64,000 nt of DNA from assembly GCF_950295315.1 (NCBI RefSeq), contig NC_080165.1, positions 4,980,200 through 5,044,199 on the forward strand, given 5' to 3'. Source of the DNA: Erinaceus europaeus. Its lineage: Eukaryota; Chordata; Mammalia; Eulipotyphla; Erinaceidae. The notes under the pieces were generated by a model that did not search any database, had not been told where the DNA came from, and saw only the letters and a list, made by a program, of their open reading frames with translations. This document shows positions 12,271-22,796 of this stretch, in pieces. The position numbers and the translations under genes are program-made. Each line of letters begins with the position of its first letter. Position 1 is the stretch's first letter.

Positions 12271-12795
12271 TACTCTAATTCTTAACCCAAATTAAGTTAT
12301 AATCGCCTCCTTGGTGTCTAAGGACACCTTATTGGCTGGCCTGCTAAAGGCAGAAAATCTTATTGTCTCCAGGGGAGTGTTTTCGGAGCTCAGAGGCTAG
12401 CAGCTTCCAGGAAACCCCCCCCTCCAAACTTTTTTAAAGGATTTCTCGAAAATGGAAACTAGCTCCAAGTCATTTGATCCAATGAGAGCTATACTCAAGA
12501 AGTCTTTGGATCCGCCCTCAGGGTCGCGGTGGACCCTGGAGACTCCCAAGAGAAATCCCCCGAGCTAAAGTGCTCTCTCCAGGTCCTCTGCCCGCCGCGC
12601 TCTGCAACCGGCGGAGGAGCCGCCTTCCCGGGCGGAGGACAATGCCCGGCGCACTCACCTTGCCCGGCGCCTGGGAAGTCTGGAGCCCCGCTAGTCCGTG
12701 TCACCTTTACTCTAATTCTTAACCCAAATTAAATTATAATCACCTCTTTGGTGTCACCCCTTATTGACTGGCCTGCTAAAGGCAGAAAATCCTAC
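12271..12795 (-). repeat. direct repeat within L1 5' UTR, 437-bp offset
   Basis: About 90 bases starting tactctaattcttaaccc at 12271 recur at 12708 with the same order of landmarks (cccaaattaa, ggtgtc, ggcctgctaaaggcag, aaaatc). The CpG-rich block lies between them. This is what one and a bit promoter monomers would look like; a one-off internal duplication is the alternative. Confidence 0.8.
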
Positions 12796-12843
12796 CGTTG
12801 CCGACGATGCGATCAGAGCACTCGCTGTTAGCAGCTTCTCAGT

Positions 12844-12853
12844 CCGCCATCTT
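12844..12853 (-). promoter_or_regulatory. YY1-like site at the L1 5' end
   Basis: The minus strand reads aagatggcgg, 12 to 21 bases from the 5' end fixed by the TSD. Human L1 has a YY1 site at the same offset, where it sets the transcription start. Function here is inferred from sequence and position. Confidence 0.75.
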
Positions 12854-12864
12854 CCCGCACTCCC

Positions 12865-13118
12865 AGGTTTCCTATTCTTTATCCCTCTGGGAGCATGGAC
12901 CCAGAGTCACTGTGGGATGCAGAAGGTGGGAGGTCTGGCTTCTGTAATTGCTTCCCCGCTGAACATGGGCGTTGATTGGTCGATCCATACTCCCAGTCTG
13001 CCTCTCTCTTTCCCTAGAAGGGTGAGTCTCCGGGGATGCTGAGCTCCAGGACATATTGGTGGGGTCTTCAGTCCATGGAAGCCTGGCCGGCATCCTGATG
13101 GCATCTGGAAACTGGTGG
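12865..13118 (-). mobile_element. older A-type L1, 3'-UTR part (right of nested insertion)
   Basis: The sequence continues exactly from 5492: tatccctctgggagcatgg onward to 13118. With 5365-5492 it forms the sense-oriented 3' segment of the host L1. Confidence 0.93.
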
Positions 13119-14265
13119 CAGAAAACCAAAAAGATGTGTGCTTCTATGTTCATAGAAGCACAATTCATAATAGCTAAAACCCTGGAAGCAACCCAGGTGC
13201 CCAACAACAGATGAGTGGCTGAGAAAGCTGTGGACTACATACACAATGGAATACTATGCAGCTACTAAGAACAATGAACTCAACTTCTCTGACCCATCTT
13301 GGTCAGAGCTAGAAGGAATTATGTTAAGTGAGCTAAGTCAGAAAGATAAAGATGAGTATGGGATGATCCCACTCATCAACAGAAGTTGAGAAAGATCAGA
13401 AAGGGAAACTAAAGGCAGGATCTGACAAAATTGAAAGTAGGGCATCAAAGTAAAAACCCTGTGGTGAGCGGGAGGGTGGACATGAGGCTTCCTGGGCTGG
13501 CGGGGGGGGGGCATGGTGAGGGTGGGGGCAAGTGGGTGGAATGGGACACAATCTTTTGGTGATGGGAATGGTGTTTATGTACACACCTATTAAATTGTAG
13601 TAATATAAATTACTATGTAATTAATATGAGAGGGGGAAAAATTGATTGTATGTCTAACAAAGGGACTTTTCAAAGCTAACCCAGTTACCAAATAATGTGA
13701 TGATAACACTAACTATCCATTGTCTTCTCGAACCCTAAGACAGCAGGAACCTCACATTTCCACTATAGAGCCTAAACTTCCCCCAGTCCTGGGACCCTAG
13801 GTTAGGGCCCACTTTCCCATATTCTTCTCCCAATTCTTATCAAATAATATTGCATCCACTGATTGCAACCTAATCAATGCAAGGAGTGCCACCCCAGCAT
13901 GCCTCACTCCAGACCGTGTCCAGAGACTTCAGGTGTAGAACGACAACCCTTCAGCTTCATCACTCGGGTGAGACCTTTCCTTTCATAGTATTCTCTAATT
14001 CCATCCCAGGTGGTTCACTTCCTAACAAAGTCCCAAAACCTAGATATAGACCAGGTTCCAGGAGACAGAGCATATGTTCACAGGTATCCATAAACTAGGG
14101 GAAAAATATATACCTGAAAGCAGAAGTACACTAGAGTTTGCAGTGAGTTCCCCCCAACGCTTCATCTTCACTATTCCAACCTTTGGGTCCATGATTCTTC
14201 AACAATTTGTTTGACTTTGTATGTTAACTCTCTTTTCAGCCACCAGGTTCCAGAAGTGCTGTCTT
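13119..14265 (+). mobile_element. older A-type L1, inverted 5' segment, outer TSD
   Basis: The L1 sequence here is in the opposite orientation. It runs from the ORF2 C terminus (13150-13390: tggaatactatgcagct, ggaattatgttaagtgag) through the 3' UTR to ccaccaggttccag at 14252. It then meets the TSD gaagtgctgtctt at 14253-14265, a perfect match to 5352-5364. The inverted segment ends at almost the same L1 position where the sense segment begins, the signature of twin priming. Confidence 0.93.
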
Positions 14266-15770
14266 AATACCTCCAGAAAAGGCTGTGGAGGCAGGGAAGC
14301 ATCTGCTGGCACTGTGACTAAAATGTTTACCTTAGCCAACACTGCTCTATTAAATTTCAGATGGATGCTCTGTGAATTTTAAATGGTAAAGGAAACCTGG
14401 CCTCCATTCTTGAAAGCTTCGGTTTAAACATAAAAAGGAGAAAGTAGCTTTGAAGTATGAATGAGATTCATGAACTCTTTCTGTGCTGAGGTTGAAGAAC
14501 TTATAGGGCAAGTCTGAGTGCTGTTTATCATTCTAACTTGGGACTTGAGTGATAGTCTTCTCTTTCACCATTGACCATTTCTCACCTTTAATAGGATGTT
14601 CTGTGAGGTTTCATTTACTATTCTCCACTTGGGAATGTACCTTAAAAAGATAACTTTATACATTTTTCTAAACAAGCCCATTTTATTGCTCTTTGATAAG
14701 CATCTAATTTTTCAAATTACATCTAAATTCTTGGGGTTTTTATTGCTCCTGTACATCCATTTCTCATGTACCCCACATATATAGTGAAAATACAAAAAAT
14801 TGGCATTTTTGGCATAGATTATCACCTTAATGAGTATTTATTTGGGCAGATGAGTGCTTGCATAATTGAACAATTCATGGACCAGAGATAATTGAGTATT
14901 AAGATAAGTTATGTCACCTATTTACAAATGGGATCCATTAACTCCCTACTTTGCTTATTGGAATGAACCTTTTTAACCAAATAATTACAAATGCACATTT
15001 GCAAAATAAGCCTTTTCAGGGTCAGTTCATTTTCATCTACATAGATGAATAATAATCCTGATAGTATTGGGTTTCTGATTTAAAATAAAATAAGCATTTT
15101 ATCATAAAGTCTCTAAAGACATTACTCTTAGCATGCAGATAATTTAAACAATATAATTATAGGGGTCACAAAGTGCTAAGTAAAACCTACTTAGCTCACT
15201 TTATACCTTTTACCTAAAAATTCCAGATAACATTTAAAGTTAAAAAAAAATGCCATTGTTCTCCTATTACATAAATACATTTTTCTCCGGATTCAATACT
15301 AGTTTCTACAAATAAACCCTTTTTAAGCAAATACCATCTAGAGTAGAACAGAACAAAACATGAATTGTTTTAGAATTTGGCAAGAGGCAAAAAGTATTGG
15401 GATTTGGTTTTTTTTTTCTTTCTTTTAAACACTTATTTCCTTCCTTAATTCTTCCGTGTTTACATTAAGGATGTGAAGATATAAGTGAAAACTATTAGAA
15501 ATATTACAGAGTCAGTAAAACACAAAATGCCAGTCAGAAGAGCCATCTACCAAGTGTAACCTATGTTGGCTAATGGCTTCTACAGTCAGCCACACATGAC
15601 CCACTCACTGGTGGCTCAGAGGCACATCTACTTTGGCGCGACAAGAGGACAGTAACAAGGGGTTACAGGAAACGAAGGATTCTCTTTGTTGGCATATCAG
15701 AACCTGGAACCTCTAAACTTCAGGCAAGAAAATCTGTGTAACCAACATGCTGTCTCCCCAACTCTGGGGT
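14266..15770. other. single-copy sequence
   Basis: About 1.5 kb, AT-rich, no recognised repeat or coding signal. The longest ORFs are about 60 codons and unremarkable. Confidence 0.5.
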
Positions 15771-16232
15771 GGACAGTCTTTCCAGTCTTTTTTTTTTTTC
15801 TTGTCATGTTCAAATTGTCATTTTTTAATTTTTTTTTTAATTTATAAAATGGAAACACTGACAAGACCATAGGATAAGAGGGGTACAACTCCCACCAGCA
15901 CTTCATATCCCATCCCCTCCCCTGATAGCTTTCCTATTCTTTATCTCTCTGGGAGTATGGATCCAGGATCATTGTGGGATGCAGAAGGTGGAAGGTCTGG
16001 CTTCTGTAATTGCTTCCCCACTGAACATGGGTGTTGGCAGGTGGATCCATACTCCCAGCCTGTCTCTCTCTTTCCCTAGTGGGGCAGGGCTCTGGGGAGA
16101 TGGGGCTCCAGGACACATTGGTGGGGTCGTCTGTCCAGGGAAGTCCGGTTGGCATCATGTTAGCATCTGGAACTTGGTGGCTGAAAAAGATTTAGCATAT
16201 AAAGCCAAACAAATAGTTGACTAGGACAGTCT
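15771..16232 (-). mobile_element. L1 3' UTR fragment, B-type, with TSD
   Basis: A 5'-truncated B-type copy between 9-bp TSDs ggacagtct (15771-15779 and 16224-16232). Between the left TSD and the UTR end there are two T-rich runs (15788-15800 and 15823-15840) separated by about 22 non-T-rich bases, so the tail is compound. Confidence 0.85.
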
Positions 16233-16235
16233 CAT

Positions 16236-16325
16236 AAGATATGGAGTTACATCTATTGTATTTACTGTTGACTGTAAAACATTAATCTTCCACTAAAGAA
16301 ATAAAATATATATATATAAATAAAT
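16236..16325 (+). mobile_element. C-type L1 3'-end fragment
   Basis: Carries attgtatttactgttgactg, aaaacattaatc and aaagaaataaa followed by (TA)n, the terminus seen also near 35.75 and 60.23 kb. Only the last about 80 bases are present. Confidence 0.7.
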
Positions 16326-17229
16326 AAATTCTATAAGTCAGAAGAAAAAGGTAAGGAGTTATGTCATTTGGTAGTTCAGTAAAGATAGATAATTATCAGT
16401 CTAATTTGCTAAAATGTAACTTGCACTATTTTTATACTAATAGAATCCCACAGAGTTAAAAAGTCTAACTATATGCCTTGCATGTAGCAGTTAAGATCTT
16501 TTTCACTGTCATTATTTTGCATATTGCAAAAACTTAAAAAGTAAAGGACAGAATCAAACAGTTAAATCATGCTTATGTATAGATGAAAATACCTGTTATT
16601 AACATATATGTTTTTTTGTTCAGTCTTAGCTATTTGAAATTATTGATATTATTATTGATTAGCTAAAATATGTATATGAAGATTAGGAGACCTTTCAAAA
16701 TAACTAATATGAATGGCTACAAAACCACTAGCTTGTCTTTTTGAGCAAATGCTAAACAGATGTAAAGTATCAGCAGGATTTTAAATACTCTTGTTGCATC
16801 ATAAACTTTAATATACTAATGACTATGGTATTGAAAATAGTGGAAAAGTGCATGATATACAGTAATAGTAATGTCAGTTACTACCAAATACTTAGGAGAG
16901 TCTTTACATATGACTGACATAATAGCTTTTTTAGCACGAGTCAAATTACATAAAATATTATTTGTGAAGATAACTCTCAATATTATCAATAATTTCTCTT
17001 GAAATATTTAAAAACTATTATAATCATATGAATAATGGAGTAAATTAAAAACTCCTAAACTTGAGTGAAAAATGCATTTTGGCAAAAAAAAAAGGAATTG
17101 TAGCCTTCATGGTTATGATAAAAATGAGCTTTTATATATACTGATGTTTATGACAGCAAGTGAGTAGCAAAGTTTAACATCTCAAAACTGCAAAATACTG
17201 TAAAACACTTAGCAAATAACAGTATATCT
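16326..17229. other. single-copy AT-rich sequence
   Basis: No ORF, repeat or signal that I can support. Confidence 0.5.
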
Positions 17230-17690
17230 TTTAAACATTTTATTTATTAATGAGAAAGATTGGAGGAGAGAAAGAACCAGACATCTTTTAATCTTTTTTT
17301 ATTTTTTTATTATTTATTTTCCCTTTTGTTGCCCTTCTTGTTTTTTTATTGTTGTTGTAGTTATTATTGTTGTTGTAGTTATTATTGTTGTTGTTGATGT
17401 CGTCATTGTTGGATAAGACAGAGAGAAATCGAGAGAGGAGGGGATGACAGAAAGGGGGAGAGAAAGACACCTGCAGACCTGATTCAACACCTATGAAGCC
17501 ACTCCCCTGCGGGTGGGGAGCCGGGGGCTGGAACCAGGATCCTTATGCCGGTCCTTGTGCTTCGTGCCACCTGCACTTAACCTGTTGTTCTATCGCCCAA
17601 CTCTTAGAACCAAACATCTTTCTGGTACATGTATGCCAGGGATCAAACTCAGGACCTCATGCTTGAGAGTCCAGTGCTTTATCCAATAGT
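17230..17690 (-). mobile_element. SINE interrupted by a younger SINE
   Basis: An old SINE (17230-17272 plus 17606-17690; its tRNA-like part is 'gccagggatcaaactcagga' on the plus strand) was split by a second SINE. See the inner element. Confidence 0.8.
17273..17621 (-). mobile_element. inner tRNA-derived SINE, 16-bp TSD
   Basis: A 317-bp SINE (17289-17605). Its tail side holds TTG/TTA trinucleotide runs (complement of caa/taa) and its head side 'gccggtccttgtgcttcgtg'. The TSD agaaccRacatcttt (one A/G difference) lies at 17273-17288 and 17606-17621, within the older SINE. Confidence 0.92.
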
Positions 17691-18640
17691 AGATATTTTA
17701 AGTACACTATTTATACATCCCCTGGTTTGTTGAAAATAACAAAAAAAAAAGTCACTCAACCTCACTGGGGGAAAAAAATCTATTTCAAAGACAAGAAAAT
17801 ATTGCATTAATACTGTGAAGCCTACATGGTATAAAACTTGAAATCATTTTAGAGTATTAAAGGTATATTTGGCTTTGCTTAAGATATGGATAATTTCTCA
17901 GGTTTACTGACTTAGATGAGGCAAGAGTACTATGTAAGGTCTGTGACTCAATCACTATGCAGTCATCCAAGTAAAAGGAACACATTCCGAAACATTTACA
18001 CTTATGTAATTGGTAGAAGCCATAAGGTAATGATTAAGATTATAGAAATACGACTTACTGTAGCAGACTAAGTAGTACAAACCCCTTTATCTTTTTATTT
18101 TAGACAGGAATATCCTCATAGAAAGACTGCTTGTCTATTATTTTTATGAGCCAAGGAAGTCAGTATTTCTACTGTAAAGGTACTGCGATCTTTTATATGA
18201 CTTACAACAGATAAGTAAATGTAACAGCACACTATTCAACTCCAAGCTTTCCACACCAAAATGACCTAGATTTGGAGGACTTCATTCTGGTTCTAGCATG
18301 TAATTTTCCCCTCGGGACTTTATATATAACATATAATGAGAGACATTTCCCATTCACTTTAAAATTGTAAAGGAATGAATATTTCTATACAAAAATATTT
18401 CTGGTCATTGTGGGTTTACATAGTCCAAATAAAATTACCTCACTTCTATACAATATGCTAACTCAAATCGTCATCCAGCACATAAGTGGATTCTTTCAAG
18501 TCTGCCCTTTAGTAAAGACTTAAGTCTGTAAAGAAAGACTCATTTTTTGGAGGCAGGGAGAGTCGGAGAAAAAGAACAACATTCTTCCATTTAGGGTGCT
18601 TTGTTTGACTTTCCTTTTTTTTTTTCTAATTGTCTTATAT
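17691..18640. other. single-copy AT-rich sequence
   Basis: No supported feature. A weak SINE-like GA-rich patch lies near 18555-18600. Confidence 0.45.
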
Positions 18641-18644
18641 TTCT

Positions 18645-19128
18645 ATTGTTTTCTTAGGTAAATAAGTGGATCAATCCTATGACCCAGCAAGCCCTCTCTT
18701 CAAGATATATCCAAAGAGTTCTATGTACACCTATGTTCAGAGCAGCACAATTTGTAATAGTCCAATTTTGGAAGCAATCCAGATGTCCTATGATAGATGA
18801 ATGGCTAAGAAAGTTGTGTTACATATGACATATGTACATGATAGAATACTATTAAGCTAGTAAAAATGATGAAGTCATCTCCTTTACTTCACCTTGGATG
18901 TAACTTGAAGGCAAGATGTTAAGTGAGATAAGTCAAAAAGAGAATGTCAGATACCAAATCATCTCACTTATAGGTGGAACTTGAGAAAGAAGATAAAAAA
19001 GTAAAACACAGAGAGAAATTGGGATTGAGCAGGATGTAGTGCATCAAAGCAAAAGACTCAAGGGAGGAAAGATGTGAAAAGAAGTATTAATGTACCTGTC
19101 TGTCAATAAAATGGAAAAAAAAAAGAGG
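18645..19128 (+). mobile_element. old L1 3' end (ORF2 C terminus and 3' UTR)
   Basis: Landmarks of the ORF2 C terminus occur in order: tatgacccagcaagccctc, tgttcagagcagcacaattt, gatgaatggctaag, atgttaagtgagataagtc. A short 3' UTR follows and ends in a poly(A) at 19112-19125. The half-L1 element starts directly after this tail. Confidence 0.85.
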
Positions 19129-20519
19129 GGGTGGGGGGAGAATCAATATGGTGTCAGTCTAACGGTTCCTGGACCACTCTCTAGGAGACAGAGACAATAG
19201 AGGTGGCAGTTACAAAATCTACAGGATGCCACAACTACAACAAGTCCTTGAAACCCAAAAAGGGCAAAGGCAGAGGAGGAAAACCATAGGGGCACAGGAG
19301 GTGCTCCTATGGTGGAGCTCTCTTCCTCACAGGACTCAGTGTCCTTGTGGCAAGGTCACAGGACAAGCAGTCCTAAGGACCCCAACCAAAGCTACAACAG
19401 CCAGACTTACAGCAGGGATCTCACATGCAACCCAGACCCCTTACATCTCCTTGCTCAGCTTCCCTCCATGCCTGGAACCCCAGCTCCCCTGGCAAACCTA
19501 CGTGGTGGTCACACATACATAGCAGAGCCCTCTTCCCGCATCACCCAGCCTCCAGCACCAAGGAGCAGAATGTCGACCCCTTGACAGAGACCCTGTCCAA
19601 TCCAAACCCTGACCTCCAGGGGCCAGTCAGACCTACCAGAGGTTTACTCACCACTGGAAGTTCCCAACATTATGGGCCAGCTTGCATAATCAACCCAGAG
19701 TAGCACCCCTGCCACAGCACATCCTGTCTGAGGGCTGGCAGCCTGCGAGTGTGTCAAGCCACCCACACCCAGGACATCCTCATGCTCTGGCCCAAGGGAG
19801 GGGCCCAGACTTCCCTCAGGGCCCCTGCCAGAGAATCTGGCCCAGATGCAGTCTAGGTGAGCCTGCATCCTGACCTCTGCCCAGTGCCCCATCAGCTCAC
19901 CTCCAGTCCTGGAAGAGCCATACCCATGGCAGCCTTGTGCCATAACCCAAGGGAGGGGCCCTAAACTTGAGTACAGCCCCCTCCAGAGACCCAGCAGTGG
20001 CTATGGATCCCGGCCCAGCAGCATTCTGCTCCACCCTGCACTGGAACTTCAGCCTCGGAACCTGTATCACCCTATGTCATGCCTGGGTCCTGTGGGTCTT
20101 GGCATGTCCTAGCTGGGCCCCACGCAACTCACACCCTCAGGGAGGGTCCCCAGTTTCCATACTTGGTCCCAAAACCTAACAGCCCTAGTGGACATCTACA
20201 GAGACACATCCAAGATATTGTGACCAATGGGAACTACACACCCCCCCACCAACTACATTTCACAATACCACCAGAAGCTCCTCAGACCTTGTGGACCCCA
20301 ACCAGACCCAGGGCAGGCCATAGATGCCACACACAGGATGGACCCTTGACTCCCCCACCCACTAGTCCTGGTAGACACCAGCAAAGCCTCACAAGGGGAC
20401 AATATGCATTGAGACCCATGGGAAACAGACAGGTGGGGTGACAAAACCAAAAAAAAATCCATCATATCAAAAAAAAAAGTTCAGAGCAGGTGGGGGACTC
20501 TAATAAGCCAGAGAAAATC

Positions 20520-21735
20520 ATATTCTTCAAGGTAGAACCTGAGAAACTAGTCCACACATTTGCAACTGAAGTGATAAAACTAACGGAAGAAAATAACAGC
20601 AGAGCAGGGAGAACAACAGATGAGATGCTGAGAGAAGACAGGAGCTAAAACCAAGAGAAAAGTAAGAAGGCAGATACCAAAATAGAGGAGTTACTAGCCA
20701 CTTTAGCCAAAACAAACACCACAACGGCCCAACAAAACAGCTCAATAACAGAACTAAACACCACAAGAGTTGAGCTAAAGCACACAATAAATGAAGTAAA
20801 AACTACAACAATTGAAATAAAAGCAACAATAGCTGAACAAAAAGACAAAATAGCTGAATTAACAAATACATTTGAGGGGCTTGCAAACAGAACAACAAAG
20901 ACTGAAGAATCAGCAGAGGAGGCCAGAAGTGGTCTGCCAGGTAAAGTGTACATAGTACCGCACACAAAGACCTGTGCAAGGATCCAGGTTTGAGCCTTTG
21001 GCTCTCCATGTGCAGGGTGAACACTTCACAAGAAGCGGAGAAAGTTTGCAGATGTCTATCTTTCTCTCTCCCTCTCTGTCTCCCCCTCCTGTCTCAATTT
21101 CTCTCTGCCCTGTCCAATAAAATGGAAAAAATGACCACCTGGAGCAGTGGATTTATAGTGTCGGGACCGAGCCCCAGGGATAACCAGAGAGGTAAAAGGA
21201 AGGAAGGAAGGAAGGAAGGAAGAAAGAAGGAAAGAAAGATCCAGCAAATGTGAAGATGCTGTAAAATTTAACAGAGTGACAGACCTAGAGAAGGGATTAA
21301 GAAACAATGAAAAACAAAAAGAAAAAAACAGCAGAGATGTGATGACCTGAGGAAAAACCATATTAGATTCATTGCTTGCCAGAAGAAAGAGAAGAAAAAA
21401 AAATCTCAACAAAATAATAGAGAATTTCCCCCCAAGTGAAAAACAGGAAGCATAGAAAAGCACAGGAAGCTCAGAGAATACCAACTGGAATTGATCCAGA
21501 AATGGAGACATCAAGACACATCATAATGAAACTGACAAATGTCAAAGATAAAGAAAAGTTACTAAAAGCAGCACAAGGAAAACAAAGAGTAACAGTTAAA
21601 GCCATAAGGCTATCTGCAGATTTCTCAACAGAAAGACTAAAAGCCTCAAGGGAATGGCAAGATCTCCAGAGTGTTGAGAGAGGCTTCCAACCAAGAATAC
21701 TGTACCCAATGAAACACTCATTCAAATTGAAGTGA
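20520..21735 (+). pseudogene. L1-type ORF1 remnant, coiled coil rich in Thr/Ala
   Basis: From about 20530 one frame reads through a long Thr/Ala/Glu/Lys heptad-like coiled coil (NSSITELNTTRVELKHTI, EIKATIAEQKDKIAELTNTF) with one internal stop near 20650. A SINE interrupts it at about 20935-21245. The C-terminal part is a 99-codon open stretch (21436-21735) with the ORF1 landmarks AQRIPTGIDPEMETSRHIIM, KDKEKLLKAAQGKQRVTVK, IRLSADFSTERLKASREWQD and RILYPMKHSF. The chaperone would coat its own RNA. It is now broken by stops, the insertion and weak similarity between 21250 and 21430. Confidence 0.85.
20935..21245 (+). mobile_element. tRNA-derived SINE inside ORF1
   Basis: The head has a B-box-like caggtttgagcctttgg. 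A pyrimidine-rich middle leads to ctctgccctgtccaataaaa, a 3' domain (ggagcagtggatttatagtg, gagccccagggataacc) and a (GGAA)n tail at 21197-21235. No clear TSD was found. Confidence 0.85.
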
Positions 21736-21905
21736 CAAATAAAGTCTATTCAGCTGTTAAAAACAAAGAGGTTGTCTCCTTTACATCTTCTTGGATGAAA
21801 GTTGAAGACATCATATTGAGTAAGATAAACCCCAAAGGACAAATATTAAATTCTCTCACTTATCAGTTAGACTTAGTAAAGTAGGGGTGGGGAGAGAGAG
21901 TATAG

Positions 21906-22090
21906 AATGAAGCATGGATGGACATGGGGTACTGCACCACAGCAAAGGACTCTGGGAAGGAGGGAGAGCACAGAGTGAGACATGGATGGACATGGGGTAC
22001 TGCACCACAGCAAAGGACTCTGGGAGGGAGGGAGACACAGAGTGAAGCATGGACTGGACATGAAGTACTGCATCAGAGATAAGGACTTTG
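21906..22090 (+). repeat. tandem repeat, three units of about 68 bp
   Basis: The unit begins catggatggacatggggtac at 21913, again at 21981, and with changes at 22048, each followed by tgcacc/tcagcaaaggactctggg-like sequence. It expands a segment of the 3' UTR of the half-L1 element; the same segment is single-copy in other C-type 3' UTRs here. Confidence 0.9.
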
Positions 22091-22269
22091 GGGATGGGGA
22101 GGGAGGGTAAAGGAAGAAAGAGAAGGAGAAAGCTTTGGGGGCCTGTAAATTATATGAATATGTAATGAATTCACTATAGTGCATTAATCCCCCTCAATTA
22201 AAAAAATGAAAAAAAACTATAGAAATAATAATACTGACTTATAAGACCATTGTTTCCACATGGTTCTAA

Positions 22270-22432
22270 TCTCTCATATTTTTGTGAGAGGTGTCTGTGC
22301 ACTGTTCCCACCACCACCCTGAGCCCTCCTTTATCATTGTACACCATCTTTCTTGTCTTTGTGTGATGCCAGGAATCAAACTCAGCACCTCACTCACAGA
22401 AATCACTCCACTACTAAACAGCTCCTCAGTCT
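22270..22432 (-). mobile_element. SINE-like remnant
   Basis: The stretch tgccaggaatcaaactcagc resembles the complement of a tRNA-like SINE head as at 17640. The remainder is diverged. Confidence 0.5.
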
Positions 22433-22796
22433 CTCACTGGTTCTTATTATGATTTATCTCTTAGCCACCAAACTTCCTGCATGCTAGAAGACTGAAGAAG
22501 TTATGTCCCTTGTTAGAGAAGCAGGAAAGCATTTATTTATTAAGTTACTGCTATTTTATTATTGCCGATAAATCTCCAATGACATGTTTGTTTTAATCAA
22601 AGGCTCACATTGATTCCCTTTGTCAAAGATTCTCAAAGGCTTCGTGTCATATTTTATTAAATAACTAAACACATATTAAGTGCTACCATATGATAAACAC
22701 TTTGTTAGATATCGCCAGACAGAAAGATAAGTCGAAATGGGCCTAGACTTCGCAGTTCAGGTGAAGCATGTAGAGGAATGATTCTTAAGTCCTAAC
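22433..22796. other. single-copy sequence
   Basis: No supported feature. Confidence 0.45.

Larger units (their letters stand above)
11600..12864 (-). promoter_or_regulatory. L1 5' UTR with internal promoter
   Basis: About 1,265 bases precede ORF1. The outer part (12520-12720) is GC- and CpG-rich (ccgccgcgctctgc, cttcccgggcgg), as expected of an internal L1 promoter. The inner part is A-rich with a GA microsatellite near 12022-12060. It starts (minus strand) with gggagtgcggg, like the GGGAG start of other mammalian L1s. Confidence 0.85.
5478..12879 (-). mobile_element. nearly full-length L1 (7.37 kb), flanked by 15-bp TSD
   Basis: A complete L1 on the minus strand, 5493-12864: 5' UTR 12864-11600, ORF1 11599-10686, ORF2 10664-6839, 3' UTR 6838-5493 ending in an A-rich tail. 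The TSD aggtttcctattctt is perfect at 5478-5492 and 12865-12879, where it rejoins an older L1 3' UTR. Only three coding lesions are visible (one base missing in ORF1, one nonsense codon and one 35-base net loss in ORF2), so the insertion is fairly young. A direct internal repeat in the 5' UTR and a YY1-like site at +12 to +21 are noted separately. It cannot move by itself but could still be transcribed. Confidence 0.96.
19129..22210 (+). mobile_element. half-L1-like element: 5' UTR, ORF1, 3' UTR, ORF2 missing
   Basis: About 3.1 kb in one orientation. A C- and A-rich 5' region (19140-20520; near its start aatcaatatggtgtc may be a decayed YY1-like start) leads into ORF1 (20520-21735, split by a SINE). 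Twenty bases on come only about the last 35 codons of ORF2 (from 21755: the frame reads VVSFTSSWMKVEDIILSK), then a 3' UTR with a 68-bp tandem repeat and an A-rich end near 22200. The endonuclease and reverse transcriptase, about 3.7 kb, are absent. This is the layout of HAL1 ('half-L1') elements known from other mammals; a single-copy internal deletion is the alternative. Confidence 0.7.

Noticed and set aside
12520..12700. CpG-rich stretch as a host gene promoter
   Set aside because: It lies inside the L1 5' UTR defined by the TSD and is the L1's own promoter region.
19226..20441. Pro/Ser/Thr-rich ORFs of 70-120 codons on both strands
   Set aside because: They lie in the CA-rich 5' region of the half-L1 element, in several frames at once, with no motif.
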